DNA from: Euperipatoides rowelli
Lineage: Eukaryota > Onychophora > Udeonychophora > Euonychophora > Peripatopsidae
Reading direction: 5' to 3' (one strand)
Assembly: GCA_003024985.2 (NCBI GenBank)
Contig: PXIH01S0047902.1
Length of the DNA: 12,812 bases
Made by a program: the position numbers and the translations under genes. Shown piece after piece: positions 1 to 8,302 of the stretch (positions are counted from its first letter, which is position 1; every line of letters begins with the position of its first letter). A model generated the notes under the pieces. The model ran no database searches, was not told the DNA's origin, and was given only the letters and a program-made list of their open reading frames with translations.

Positions 1-530
1 TTTGTAGGTTTAGGCTGTTTTTATGCCCAAATATGGAAATATGACATCACATTAGGATGCATGATGGTATGTCTCAATCTCTGTCTCATTCTTGTTCTCA
101 CTCTCATTCTCACTCCCATTATCATTCTCGTTATTATTCTCACTCTCATTCTCACTCTTGTTCTTGTTTTTATGCCATATATTGTCCTATGACATCATAT
201 TATGATGCCTGATGGGACATCTCATTCCCATTCTCGTTCTCACTCTCTTTCTCATTCATGTTCTCATTATCATTCTCATTCATGTTCTCATTCTCAATCT
301 AATTCACGTTCTCATTCTCACTCTTATTATGATGCATGATGGGATAGATTATGATGCCTGATGGGATAGATGCCCCACCCACTTCAAAGTTTTTGAAGTT
401 ACATCTGGGTCTTTTCAAGATGGTGGCCAAATTTCTATTTTTCTGGATATTAAAGCTTTTAAAGCTCTATTATCCGGAATATTAGGATGCATGATGGGAC
501 ATCTCCCTCTTTTCCATTCTCATTCTTCGA
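1..530. repeat. Left terminal inverted repeat of the Polinton element (outer edge cut by window)
   Basis: The first 71 bases match, in inverse orientation, 11328-11401 near the right side; the shared outer word is TTTGTAGGTTTAGGCTG. A repeated unit (TATGACATCA, then ATTATGATGCATGATGGGA) recurs at about 19-71, 164-223, 329-363 and 469-507, separated by degenerate hexamer microsatellite (CATTCTCACTCT-like) at about 72-165 and 216-325. The right-side match starts two bases before window position 1, so the left repeat may extend beyond the window. No target-site duplication can be read. Confidence 0.85.
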
Positions 531-747
531 CTTAGAATATTTTTCATGAATCAGATATTTTTCAATTTTTTTACTACAGTGCCTCACTCACCCAAGACAT
601 CACAGGACCTCAATATTTGGCATGATCATACTAGAGGTATATGACATCATACCTGTAAATTTTCAGCTCGATACATCATCATTAAAATATGCAAATTAAT
701 TCTCAAATGACTTTTTCCATATCCTGAAATCCTAAATAACTTATTTG

Positions 748-884
748 CTCTTAGTAACAGTAATCTACTTCCTCTTAGTAACAGTAATCTACTTCCTCTT
801 AGTAACACTAATCTACTTCCTCTTAGTAACAGTAATCTACTTCTTCATAGTAATAGTAATCAACTTCCTCTTAGTAACAGTAAT
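748..884. repeat. 24-bp tandem repeat upstream of the left-end promoter
   Basis: About five and a half copies of a 24-base unit built on CTTAGTAACAGTAATCTACT are arranged head to tail. The copies differ by only a few substitutions, and the fifth is the most diverged. The array lies between the left terminal repeat and a TATA box at 909-918, with no reading frame across it. Its position would suit an upstream regulatory array or iterated binding site, but that is inference. Confidence 0.85.
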
Positions 885-908
885 TAAAATATAAATAATT
901 TCTAATTG

Positions 909-918
909 CTATAAAAAC
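909..918 (+). promoter_or_regulatory. TATA box of the leftmost gene
   Basis: CTATAAAAAC lies about 70 bases before the ATG at 979, which has a good start context (CAACCATGG). A transcription start near 940 would give a leader of about 40 bases. The 24-bp repeat array ends about 25 bases upstream. Assignment rests on motif and spacing only. Confidence 0.6.
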
Positions 919-978
919 CTTAATTTTCCCGCTTCAAATCACTTTATCCTGAGCTCTCTCACAAGAAGTACCTCAACC

Positions 979-2061
979 ATGGAATGCAATAATACGGAAA
1001 CCCTCAATGCTAATTTGACCGGAGATGTAGAACCCTTAAATGTTATTGCGAGTGGGGATATGGATGCTATGGTAACCGAGGAAATAAATGGGATATTTGT
1101 GATACTTGTCCAAGTGATATTGACTCAATTGAAGAACAAATTGTTGTCCAGTCCGATATTATAGCACTGCCACCCGAGAAAAAAATATAAGTTACAGCAA
1201 GAATTATCACTCAAGAAAAAGGAACTTGGTATGTTTAAAGTTAAATATTTTTTTCTAAACCACTATTTTATTTTTTTCTAAGTCTCTATTTTTCAAACTA
1301 AATTATTCATGACTTTTTTTTCTGTTTATTTTTTTAGAAAGTTATACCGTAACTAAACCGACACTGGAGATTATTACTATCCCCGAATCCCCACCTCAAT
1401 CACTGGTCGTACCTTTAAAAACCCATAAACCCAAAATACCATTCCAATCTAAATGTCATAAAAACGACTGTCAGGAATTAGTGCCCATCGAATATGATTA
1501 TAATGATTATCCTAAATTTACATTTTATTGCAAGAAATATAAAAAATGTGGTTATGATTCTTGTTCTAATATTGTTATGGAAAATTCTGATTATTGTGGT
1601 ATTCTCGGTCATGACTACGATGGATTCACTCAAAGAATGCCATCACCGTACTATGAAGGTGTGGATGAAATATTATTCCCATCTCTGAATACCACAAAGC
1701 CGGCTCAACTTTACCATTAGGTTCTGCCCTGAATCAAATCATACCTACCCTGAATGAAGATCTAAGTACACCCACCGATCAAGCTATTCCTACCCGATTA
1801 AAACCACCTAAAATCAAGAAAAGAAGATACATATTCAAATGTTTTGAACATTCCTGTAATGAATCTGAAATTAAAGGCATGTATTTCTGTGGGGATAATT
1901 ATCCATGTAACCAGTTAGGCCAACCTGAATTATTTAATAACTATTACGGCATCAACAAACCTACCAAGTGGCAAAAAATATATATCCCGTCAACTAAACC
2001 GAAGAAACACAAATCTAAAAGCAAGAAACCCACCTCTAAAACTAAGAAACAAAAAAAGTAA
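979..2061 (+). pseudogene. Unrecognised Cys-rich, Lys-tailed protein gene with one intron (frameshifted)
   Basis: The leftmost gene of the element; I do not recognise its family. Exon 1 is 979-1228 and exon 2 is 1338-2061; joining them at the GT-AG intron keeps the reading phase. Exon 1 opens at ATG 979 and shifts frame around 1085 and again in the A-run near 1182. Exon 2 is open from 1338 to a shift near 1690-1705, after which frame 1 stays open to TAA 2059. Two Cys-dense segments are visible. About 1453-1600 carries spaced pairs such as CHKNDC and CGYDSC. About 1840-1908 carries CFEHSC and a later C-x6-C. The last 21 residues are mostly Lys, Ser and Thr, like a nuclear or nucleic-acid-binding tail. 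Paired Cys clusters suggest metal binding, but they do not fit a zinc-finger class I can name. A Polinton accessory or early regulatory role is inference from position. Confidence 0.6.
1229..1337 (+). other. Predicted intron in the leftmost gene
   Basis: A 109-base segment begins GTATGT and ends in a pyrimidine-rich tract followed by TTTTTTTAG. It is markedly T-rich and closed in all forward frames. Its removal places the final G of exon 1 with AA of exon 2, joining frame 1 to frame 2, both of which are open at that point. Confidence 0.7.
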
Positions 2062-2096
2062 AAAAACAACAAATCAAAATCAATAATAATTTTTTA

Positions 2097-2130
2097 ACCA
2101 ATCACAGAAGAGCTGATGTAGTGTATATAA
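2097..2130 (+). promoter_or_regulatory. CCAAT and TATA promoter of the 2223 gene
   Basis: CCAATCA near 2097-2103 is followed by TATATAA at 2124-2130, about 95 bases before ATG 2223. The leftmost gene ends at 2061, so the 2223 gene appears to have its own promoter. Motif and spacing only. Confidence 0.5.
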
Positions 2131-2222
2131 CCTCCATACTTTTTTAATCTCATTCTTTTTTGCTGCTGCTGTTCCTGTTTGATCATATTTTACAAGACCT
2201 GTTTTTTTTTTTCAAAAATATC

Positions 2223-2579
2223 ATGACTACTTCAAATAGTAATATACGTTATGTACCTTACAATATGGAAAATAAACCAATGAAGAAGAAGAATACTTTA
2301 GAAACCATACCGGAAAATGAATGCTTTCTCAACCTACGAATCATTATACCGATGCCTTACCATTTACTTACTAAAATTCTTTTGCAGGACATTTTATTCA
2401 TAGCTTTGAATGAAGGTGGATTTATTGCAAATAAGATTAAGATTGAAACTTATGTATATCATTGTATTGAATATCCACCATTACACTCGATGTACTTTTA
2501 CCATAAAAATGTAATTTATTGTAAAGTTAAAAATGGAAATCCATTTTTATTTAATGATGTAAATAACTTGGATGTCTAA
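2223..2579 (+). CDS. Unrecognised 118-residue protein, intact
   Basis: An uninterrupted frame starting MTTSNSNIRYVPYN and ending at TAA 2577-2579. I chose ATG 2223 because the frame upstream has no earlier ATG and because a TATA box lies about 95 bases before it. The N-terminal third is polar and Lys-rich (MKKKN). The rest is a mix of hydrophobic and aromatic residues with many Tyr, Ile and His, as in a small globular beta-rich domain; there is no clear signal peptide or membrane segment. It lies in the left accessory block between the Cys-rich gene and an 18-bp repeat array. AATAAA-like signals follow at 2600-2610 and 2655. It is open while almost all core genes of the element are broken. 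I cannot assign a function. Confidence 0.6.
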   Translation: MTTSNSNIRYVPYNMENKPMKKKNTLETIPENECFLNLRIIIPMPYHLLTKILLQDILFIALNEGGFIANKIKIETYVYHCIEYPPLHSMYFYHKNVIYCKVKNGNPFLFNDVNNLDV

Positions 2580-2707
2580 AACCTTTCTTCCAGTTTTGAA
2601 AAATAAAAAAAACTAGTTTGAAAAAAATTGAATTGTAAAAAAAAAAATAATGTTCAATAAATGTTTTTTTTTTTAAATTAATTTCTTGTTTTTTAGTCAT
2701 TATTAAA

Positions 2708-2880
2708 TAACCATATAATATAATCATATAAAATAATATAATCATATAAAATAATATAACCATATAAAATAATATAATCATATAAAATAATATAATCATA
2801 TAAAATAATATAACCATATAAAATAATATAACCATATAAAATAATATAATCATATAAAATAACCATATAAAATAAAATCA
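2708..2880. repeat. 18-bp AT-rich tandem repeat
   Basis: About nine copies of an 18-base unit (CATATAAAATAATATAAT with C/T variation) run head to tail, with shorter irregular copies at the right end. The array separates the 2223 gene from the spliced 2915 gene. Long minus-strand frames across it are produced by the repeat periodicity and are not genes. Confidence 0.9.
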
Positions 2881-2914
2881 ACCATACAAAAAAAAATATT
2901 AGTCATCAGAAATC

Positions 2915-3299
2915 ATGTATCAAGTACCAGATTATCAGAGGTAAGTTTTTAGTATAAGATTTGAAAACTTTTTTTTTGGAAAATCATTTTATGCTTTGTC
3001 TTGTTAGGATCAAGATGTTCCCTATGAATTTGAGATATATAGGTTCAAGCCATATGATGAAACTATTATTAAGGTTTACAAATGAATTAAGTTGTATAGA
3101 AAAAGAACTTTTTATTCAGTTGTCTGAAATCAGTTTACAAGAATATGTACCTCAAGATATAAAGTCGGTATGCTGTCATGATATGGATTGGGATAGTTAC
3201 CGGTACTGTTTCGTACTTCACTATAATACTTTAGATAAAGTGAAAAAAGTGTATAGAATTTTTTGTCAGGAATTTCGTATAGAGTATGAAAACTTTTAA
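2915..3299 (+). CDS. Unrecognised 105-residue protein, spliced and intact
   Basis: Exon 1 (2915-2940) encodes MYQVPDYQ plus two bases of the next codon; exon 2 (3008-3299) completes it as Arg and runs open to TAA 3297-3299. The alternative is an unspliced frame entered by read-through from 2961, but that has no ATG with upstream support and crosses the T-rich intron. The product is mixed in charge, with Leu-rich helical stretches (KLLLRFTNEL) and a C-terminal aromatic and basic part. There are several Cys residues but no metal-binding spacing, and no signal peptide or transmembrane segment. The next small ORF starts on the base after this stop. It belongs to the left accessory block of the Polinton. 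No family recognised. Confidence 0.6.
2941..3007 (+). other. Predicted 67-base intron
   Basis: GTAAGT donor at 2941 matches the eukaryotic consensus well (exon ends CAGAG). A T-run and TTGTTAG acceptor end at 3007. Splicing keeps a continuous frame from ATG 2915 to the stop at 3299. Confidence 0.7.
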
Positions 3300-3428
3300 A
3301 TGAGAAAAGAATGGGATGTGAAACTTAAAGCTTATATTTTATGTAATGATTGGGAATATATAAGACGGTTCATTTACACTTATAGTATCCTTCAATATTT
3401 ATGGGAAACATATAAAGATACCTGTTAA
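3300..3428 (+). CDS. Small 42-residue ORF abutting the spliced gene
   Basis: ATG at 3300 follows the preceding TAA (3297-3299) without a gap. The frame runs to TAA 3426-3428. The product is rich in Tyr, Trp, Arg and Ile (WEYIRRFIYTYSILQYLWETY) with amphipathic character. It may be a real small gene, or the former C-terminal extension of the 2915 protein cut off by a stop and shift. It sits 81 bases before the integrase ATG. Function unknown. Confidence 0.35.
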   Translation: MRKEWDVKLKAYILCNDWEYIRRFIYTYSILQYLWETYKDTC

Positions 3429-3509
3429 ATTCATTTTCATTTTAGTTAGACTTAAGTCACGTTTAGAAAATTAAAATCTTATGCTGGAGTTGGTGTTGTA
3501 ATTATAAAA

Positions 3510-4579
3510 ATGAGAAGTCAATGGTGGATCGAAAAATATTACGACCCCGAACAAGTAGGGAGTCTAACAGGGAAACAAGCATTCCATCGGGGCATACACA
3601 AAGACATACCATCTAATAAAAAAGAATTAAATGAGTGGTTTAAAACTGAAGATGCCTATATGTTACATAAGCCGGTAAGAAAAAAAATTAAACATAGGAA
3701 GACTATTGTGCATGGGATTAATGACCAATTTCAAGTTGATTTAGTGGATTTACAAAATATTTCCAAATACAATTCTGGTTATAAATATCTTTTAACATGT
3801 ATTGATGTCTTTTCCAAATACACATGGGCTTTACCCATAAAAACAAAGATGGCTCAAGATATTCTCATCACATTTAAAAAATTCTACAAGAACGGAAACC
3901 TAATAAGATAAAACAGATGATAGGAAATAATTTTAGAATCGGATCTTTCAAACTCATTTAAAATAAAATCATATTAATTTTTTCATGACACAATCTGATT
4001 TAAAAGCAGCTGTCGTGGAATGGTTCATTAGAACTTTAAAGACCCGGATGTGGAGATATTTCACCGCTAAAAATACATTAACGTATTTAGATGCTTTTTC
4101 CCAATAGATGAAAAGTTATAACCGATCCTTTCATCATTGAAGTATTCAACGGAAGTCCGATCGAAGTGAATCAGAAAAATGAAAAAGAAGTCTACGTTAT
4201 TTTATATAAAGGTAAATTATGGGATGAATCTCAATCTTTTAAATTTAATATTGGACGACAAGTTAGAATATCTAAAATGAAAAGAACATTTTAAAAAGTC
4301 TATCTTCCTAATTGTATCAATAAATATTTATTATTACGGAATGTAGACCTACAGTCCCACCGGAATATAAAATCAAAGATTTGAATAATGAGGTAATTGA
4401 TGGGACGTACTATCAAGAATTACTACAAGCTGTCAAGAAAGAGAGTATGGATTATTATAATATAGAAAAAAATTTTGAAAGAAGAAAGAAGAGGACGAGG
4501 AAAATATTACATCAAGTGGCAAGGGTATCCCTCATCATTCAATTCTTGGGTTCCGGAAAAAGACTTGAAAAAATTATGA
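3510..4579 (+). pseudogene. INT: Polinton retroviral-type integrase (rve, DDE) with C-terminal chromodomain, broken
   Basis: Catalyses insertion of the element into host DNA in the nucleus. ATG 3510 starts an open stretch of 133 residues holding the N-terminal region typical of Polinton integrases (DAYMLHKPVRKK) and the start of the rve core (VDLVDLQNISKYNSGYKYLL). The first catalytic Asp is codon 3738-3740. After a shift near 3900, the second Asp is read at 3916-3918 and the Glu at 4018-4020 (AAVVE). Both are in the same frame with 33 residues between them, close to the DD35E spacing. Stops interrupt at 3928, 3934 and about 3967, and again near 4105. Further fragments at 4140-4295 and 4330-4480 match the C-terminal barrel-like region. 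A chromodomain-like core (YIKWQGYP, FNSWVPEKDL) is at about 4502-4570, ending at TGA 4577-4579. It cannot make a functional enzyme. Identity is strong; exact shift points are approximate. Confidence 0.92.
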
Positions 4580-5442
4580 CTCATTTTTATATTACTTTAC
4601 CTTCCAACAGTTGTATGGAATATTATCCTGAAAATANNCCNCAAAANTTTAAAATTAAACTTTCAAAGACATTAGATTTAACAGGGCTGATTACAAAGTT
4701 GGAGTAGCTAAAATTCAATATCCACAAACTTGGTTTACTATAAATGAAAATAATAATGAAATTTAATTTTCTTTATACATCTGAATTAGGTAACATGTTG
4801 AAAAATGTATTATCCCTGTAGGAATCTATTCTGGCATTAAAGAACTTATAGATACTATTAATAAAGCTATTCAATCTACATTTTTTAATTTGAAATTGTA
4901 CCTTTTAGTTTTAAAACATATTTTAATAGTATTCAACTCAACCTGAATAGATCTGGAAAACTTTTTACATTTTCAGAATTACAACTTTCACAACATAATA
5001 TTGCAGACTATTAGGATTTAAAGAAGCTAAAGTAGATNAATTTAAAAATACATCCTATATTGAAATAGTGACTTCACTAATCAGTAAGGAGAAACAAAAT
5101 CTAACTACATTTGTCTATAAGGATTTCAAAAAGATGAAAATAATAAGTGCTTATCCTAGTAATATACTGTAAATAGAGGCATGTATAGTTTATTTCTTTA
5201 TTCTGATATTATCAACTGGCAAGTTGTAGGTGATACACATGCTCTGCTTCTTTGTACTATACCCATAGATACTAAATAGCAAAATGGTATGATGAATAAA
5301 AGATTTGATATTCCACATTATTTACCGGTACCTAGACAATTATTTGACACTATTGAAATAGACTTCAGAGATGACACAGGTACGCATCAAGATATACTTC
5401 AGCTATGGAAAAGTTCTACTCAAACTTCGTTTCCTACTTTGA
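4576..5442 (+). pseudogene. Penton-like minor capsid protein of Polinton/adintovirus, broken
   Basis: Minor (single jelly-roll) capsid protein that would form the vertices of the particle. ATG 4576 overlaps the integrase stop as ATGA. The start (MTHFYITLPSNSCMEYY) is characteristic of these proteins. The frame shifts near 4684, continues to TAA 4764, and is then badly eroded to about 5180, with an N base at 5038. The C-terminal part is clear: LFLYSDIINWQVVGDTHA from 5181, TAG at 5277, then PHYLPVPRQLFDTIEIDFRD, and after a shift near 5385 YGKVLLKLRF before TGA 5440. Length of about 289 codons fits the family. Loss of function is certain as read. Confidence is high because both ends carry recognisable blocks and the neighbours are integrase and pX-like genes. 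Confidence 0.85.
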
Positions 5443-5445
5443 ATA

Positions 5446-5870
5446 ATGAATCCCTATATGGACTATTATGATAGACAAGTTGGAGGTGCTGATTTTGATG
5501 TATTTAAAGGAAGTCCGGTTCACTACGGCTATGTCTTAGGATCCTTTTTCAGTAGTTTATTTAGCAAAATAGTACCTATAGTGAGTAAAGGTGTTCAATA
5601 TATTGCTCCTAAAATAACTAGAGCAGCCACATCATTAAAACCTCATGTTATTACCGCAGCTAAAGATGGGGCTAGTGGTGTATTACAAGATATAGGACAA
5701 AAATGTCATCACATCTCATGAAACAAGAAGGAGGAAGTCGAAAACAAAAAAGATCTTGTTTAGTTAAAAAGAAGAATAAAAGGAAATGTTCTTCTTACAC
5801 AGTCTCATTATGGAAAAAATTTCATAAGAGACAGAAGTCCAAAAAGAGTAAACCTAAGAAGACATTGTAA
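5446..5870 (+). pseudogene. Small virion protein, adenovirus pVI/pX-like, frameshifted
   Basis: Starts three bases after the penton stop. The first frame (5446-5721, 91 residues) has a short Gly-rich head (DRQVGGADF), then a hydrophobic or amphipathic segment (about residues 27-47, GYVLGSFFSSLFSKIVPIV) and an Ala/Lys-rich helical part. After a shift near 5695-5720 the next frame is strongly basic (many Lys/Arg, about 50 residues) and ends at TAA 5868-5870. In adintovirus-like Polintons, small proteins with a Gly head, amphipathic helix and basic tail at this position are compared with adenovirus pVI/pX, which disrupt membranes or bind DNA. That role is inference here. A single shift may be the only lesion. 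Confidence 0.7.
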
Positions 5871-5890
5871 AATATTTTATTTTTAAAAAC

Positions 5891-7124
5891 ATGTTGTTAC
5901 TTCATCATCATTCCTGTGAGTGTGCTAAATCCGAATTTGACCTTTTCACTATTCCTGGAACACAAACTTCAATTTTAAAACACCAATGGGTGGAATAAAT
6001 TCCTGTTTCATCTCTTACAGCTTCGGCACCAATTGATTTTCTCATTTCAGCAAGTGGTGTTATCATCTCAACCATACAAGACTTTATGTTAAATGTAAAA
6101 TTATAAATGGGAAAGGTGAAGATTTAAAACCCATAAGTAAAATAGCTCCGGTGAATTTAATTCTACATTCTTTATTTAATGAAATTACTGTGAGTATGAA
6201 TGATACTATCATCTCACATACGGATCCTTACTACCCTTACCAAGCACTCATTGAAACCTTATTGAATTATGGAGAAGATGCTATCACTACACAACTCACC
6301 AAGTTTTATTTGTTAAAGATACCGCTGGACAAATGGATGCTACGGATAAAAGTAATAATGGTTTTATGAAACGAAGTGAATTTTTTAAATTAAGTCAAAG
6401 TGTAGAACTTATGGGACCTATTCATAGTGATATCTTTATTCAATCCAAATATTTATTGAATGATGTCGCTTTGAAATTATGATTGAATAGAAATAGAAAT
6501 AAATTTTGTTTAATGGAAGTTGCTGAAGCTTATAAAATTCAAATAGAAGAATGTAAATTGCATGTAAGAAAAGTTATCATCTCCCCATTGGTTCTTCTAG
6601 GTCATGCCCATGCATAAAAGGAACAGCAAAATATATGATGGATCATAATACTACTCAAGATAATTTATTTTACAGACAAATTCCTAAAAATCTTGTTCTA
6701 GCCTTAGTAGATAATTCAGCATTTAATGGAGATTATACAAAAAATCCATTTAATTTTCATCATTTCGATTTGAATTATCTCGCCTTATATTTAGATAATG
6801 AACAGTATCCATTTAAGCCATTACAATTAGATTACAAGAATCATTTATATCTGAATGCCTACAATACGATTTTTAGCGGTACTGGAAAAATGTTTAAAGA
6901 TGTCGGAGGGGTTATTACTCGTGAAGATTACGCTCATGGATATACCTTTTACTGTTACGATTTAAGTCCTGACTTAGAAACTCAAGATCATTATTCATTG
7001 ATCAAGCATGGAGATTTAAGTCTCGATTTACAATTTGCTGTTCCCTTAATACACAATAGTTCTTATTATTTATTCCATCTTTGAAAATATTTTAGAAATC
7101 AATCAAAAGAAAAGTAATTTATGA
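5891..7124 (+). pseudogene. MCP: Major capsid protein (hexon-like, double jelly roll), broken
   Basis: Main shell protein of the predicted particle. ATG 5891, 20 bases after the pX-like gene, opens a family-typical N terminus (CAKSEFDLFTIPGTQTSI). Lesions: TAA 5996, a frameshift about 6085-6105, a frameshift about 6305-6320, TGA 6480, TAA 6615 with a shift into the frame used from 6635, and a last shift near 7075. Recognisable blocks are VNLILHSLFNEITVSMND (6151 on), MGPIHSDIF (6412-6440), HFDLNYLALYLDNEQYPF (about 6760-6815), and a Tyr-rich C-terminal part with HGDLSLDLQFAVPL. The last block ends ENILEIN before TGA 7122. About 411 codons is slightly short for the family, so small deletions are likely. 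At least seven lesions make this clearly dead. Confidence 0.9.
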
Positions 7125-7144
7125 CTATACCACTTAAAAAAATT

Positions 7145-7597
7145 ATGGATACATTACAAATTGAAAATAATTTACAAGATCCTTATATATCATCAGAATG
7201 CTCGAGTTCAATTTCCTATAAACCATAACGTGGAGCCTATGTACTGAATACCAAACCTTCAACTTATCCTGGAGAATATTGGTTAGCTGTATAGGGTGAT
7301 ACGACTCATGTGGTATTCTTTGATTCGTACAGACAACCCCCATCTACTGAAGATTTTGACCATTTTTAAAATCATTTCATTTACCTATCATCTACAATAA
7401 TCACAAATTCAAGGAATAAGTACGATGTGCGGCCAGTACAGTATTTTCTACTTGTTGCACCGGTGTTTTGGATGGACATTGCTGGACATTTCTTAATATA
7501 TTTAGAGAAAAAAATGAATCATAATGATATGTTTATTAACTTTTATATTAACAAACATTTTAATTTACAAAAACCTATAATGGAACCTTTGTTTTAA
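7145..7597 (+). pseudogene. PRO: Adenain-like cysteine protease, broken and lacking the expected catalytic His
   Basis: Processing protease of Polinton/adintovirus particles, related to adenovirus endopeptidase (family C5, Ulp1-like fold). ATG 7145 follows the capsid stop by 20 bases. In frame 2: MDTLQIENNL, TAA at 7226, then AYVLNTKPSTYPGEYWLAV, TAG at 7292, then HVVFFDSYRQPP, closing near 7367. In the family the residue before the Trp of this block is the catalytic His; here it is Tyr (TAT, 7277-7279), one transition from a His codon. After a frame change the Cys block MCGQYSIFYLLHRCFGW is read from 7425 with the nucleophile Cys at 7428-7430, then TAA near 7472. The C-terminal part returns to frame 2 and ends at TAA 7595. 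About 150 codons is shorter than usual. Confidence 0.85.
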
Positions 7598-7749
7598 TGA
7601 TCATTAAAAATTTGAAAAAGAAAAAAAATGTTTTCTGTTTTCATGAAAATATACATACACAATAACTATTTTTAAAAATATATCAAAATGTTTTTTCACT
7701 TTATTCTCTCCTTGTGAAATTGGTCTTTCAACATTTTTTTTTTTCCTGG
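7598..7749. other. Convergence zone between plus- and minus-strand gene blocks
   Basis: About 150 bases between the stop of the plus-strand protease and the stop of the minus-strand PW-position gene. It is very A/T-rich, with A-runs at 7616-7628 and T-runs at 7734-7743. Both transcription units would have their polyadenylation signals here. No gene seen. Confidence 0.6.
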
Positions 7750-8258
7750 TCAAGAGTTGGTGCTAACACTGTGGTTAATATTTAAAATATATTTAGGAAT
7801 GTTCAATTTAATTAAGGCATCTTGAAATGCAGATAATCCAAGTGGTTGATGACTGCTTTTAACTTTCAATAAAACTTTTTTTAATAAGTCTACAATATGA
7901 GTGTTAGGTAAAGTATGATTTCATATGATAATTTAATTGTTATCATTAAAGTCTAAAAGAAATTGATTTTTTGATATTTCATGTAGAATATTTTCAGCTG
8001 ATTTACGATGTGTATTCAGCATAAAATCCAAAAGATGTTGAAAAGATTTTGTGAATGTGGAAGTTTAAATTGAATTGTTTTATTCTCTTCTTTTTTATTC
8101 GCATTTAAATATTTCATTAAGACTTGATTGNAAAGTTGCATTTTCTCAAAGATGGGTAATGATGTAGAATTTAAAATAGTTGNCATTTCTTGATCTAAAG
8201 ATGATGATATCGGTAATGATGAGGGTGGCATACCCATAGGTTCATGAAGAGGTTTCAT
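7750..8258 (-). pseudogene. Conserved Polinton protein of unknown function, broken
   Basis: Minus-strand gene reading from ATG 8258 to TGA 7750-7752. The first block (to 8016) has a Pro/Ser-rich head, then a helical segment with LDQEM and IFEKMQL, interrupted by N bases at 8131 and 8183. A shift near 8020-8040 leads to DFMLNTHRKSAENIL, stops occur near 7930-7940, and the last block reads IVDLLKKVLLKVKSSHQPLG followed by a helix ending NIPKYI. This two-part pattern is one I associate with a conserved uncharacterised protein in adintovirus-like Polintons: an N-terminal helical segment about bound acidic residues, and a C-terminal block with Asp-Leu-Leu, basic patch, Pro-x-Gly and Asn-x-Pro. I know no role for it. 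Family assignment is moderate and rests on pattern and position only. Confidence 0.6.
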
Positions 8259-8302
8259 CACACGTTGTAATTAATTTTCTTTAATGAGATACATTTTTCC
8301 CA

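Noticed and set aside
748-884. CRISPR-like array
   Set aside because: Units are contiguous with no unique spacers, and the context is eukaryotic.
2160-2222. Upstream start of the 2223 gene at 2160
   Set aside because: There is no ATG there; the segment is T-rich leader after the TATA box.
2551-2881. Minus-strand ORFs rich in MIILFY / ILYDY repeats
   Set aside because: They are translations of the 18-bp AT-rich tandem repeat; the amino-acid period is the DNA repeat period.
3510-4579. Retrovirus or LTR retrotransposon integrase
   Set aside because: No reverse transcriptase, gag or LTR nearby; the integrase type and its neighbours are Polinton genes.
7143-7343. Minus-strand ORF of 66 codons
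   Set aside because: Antisense to the protease gene.
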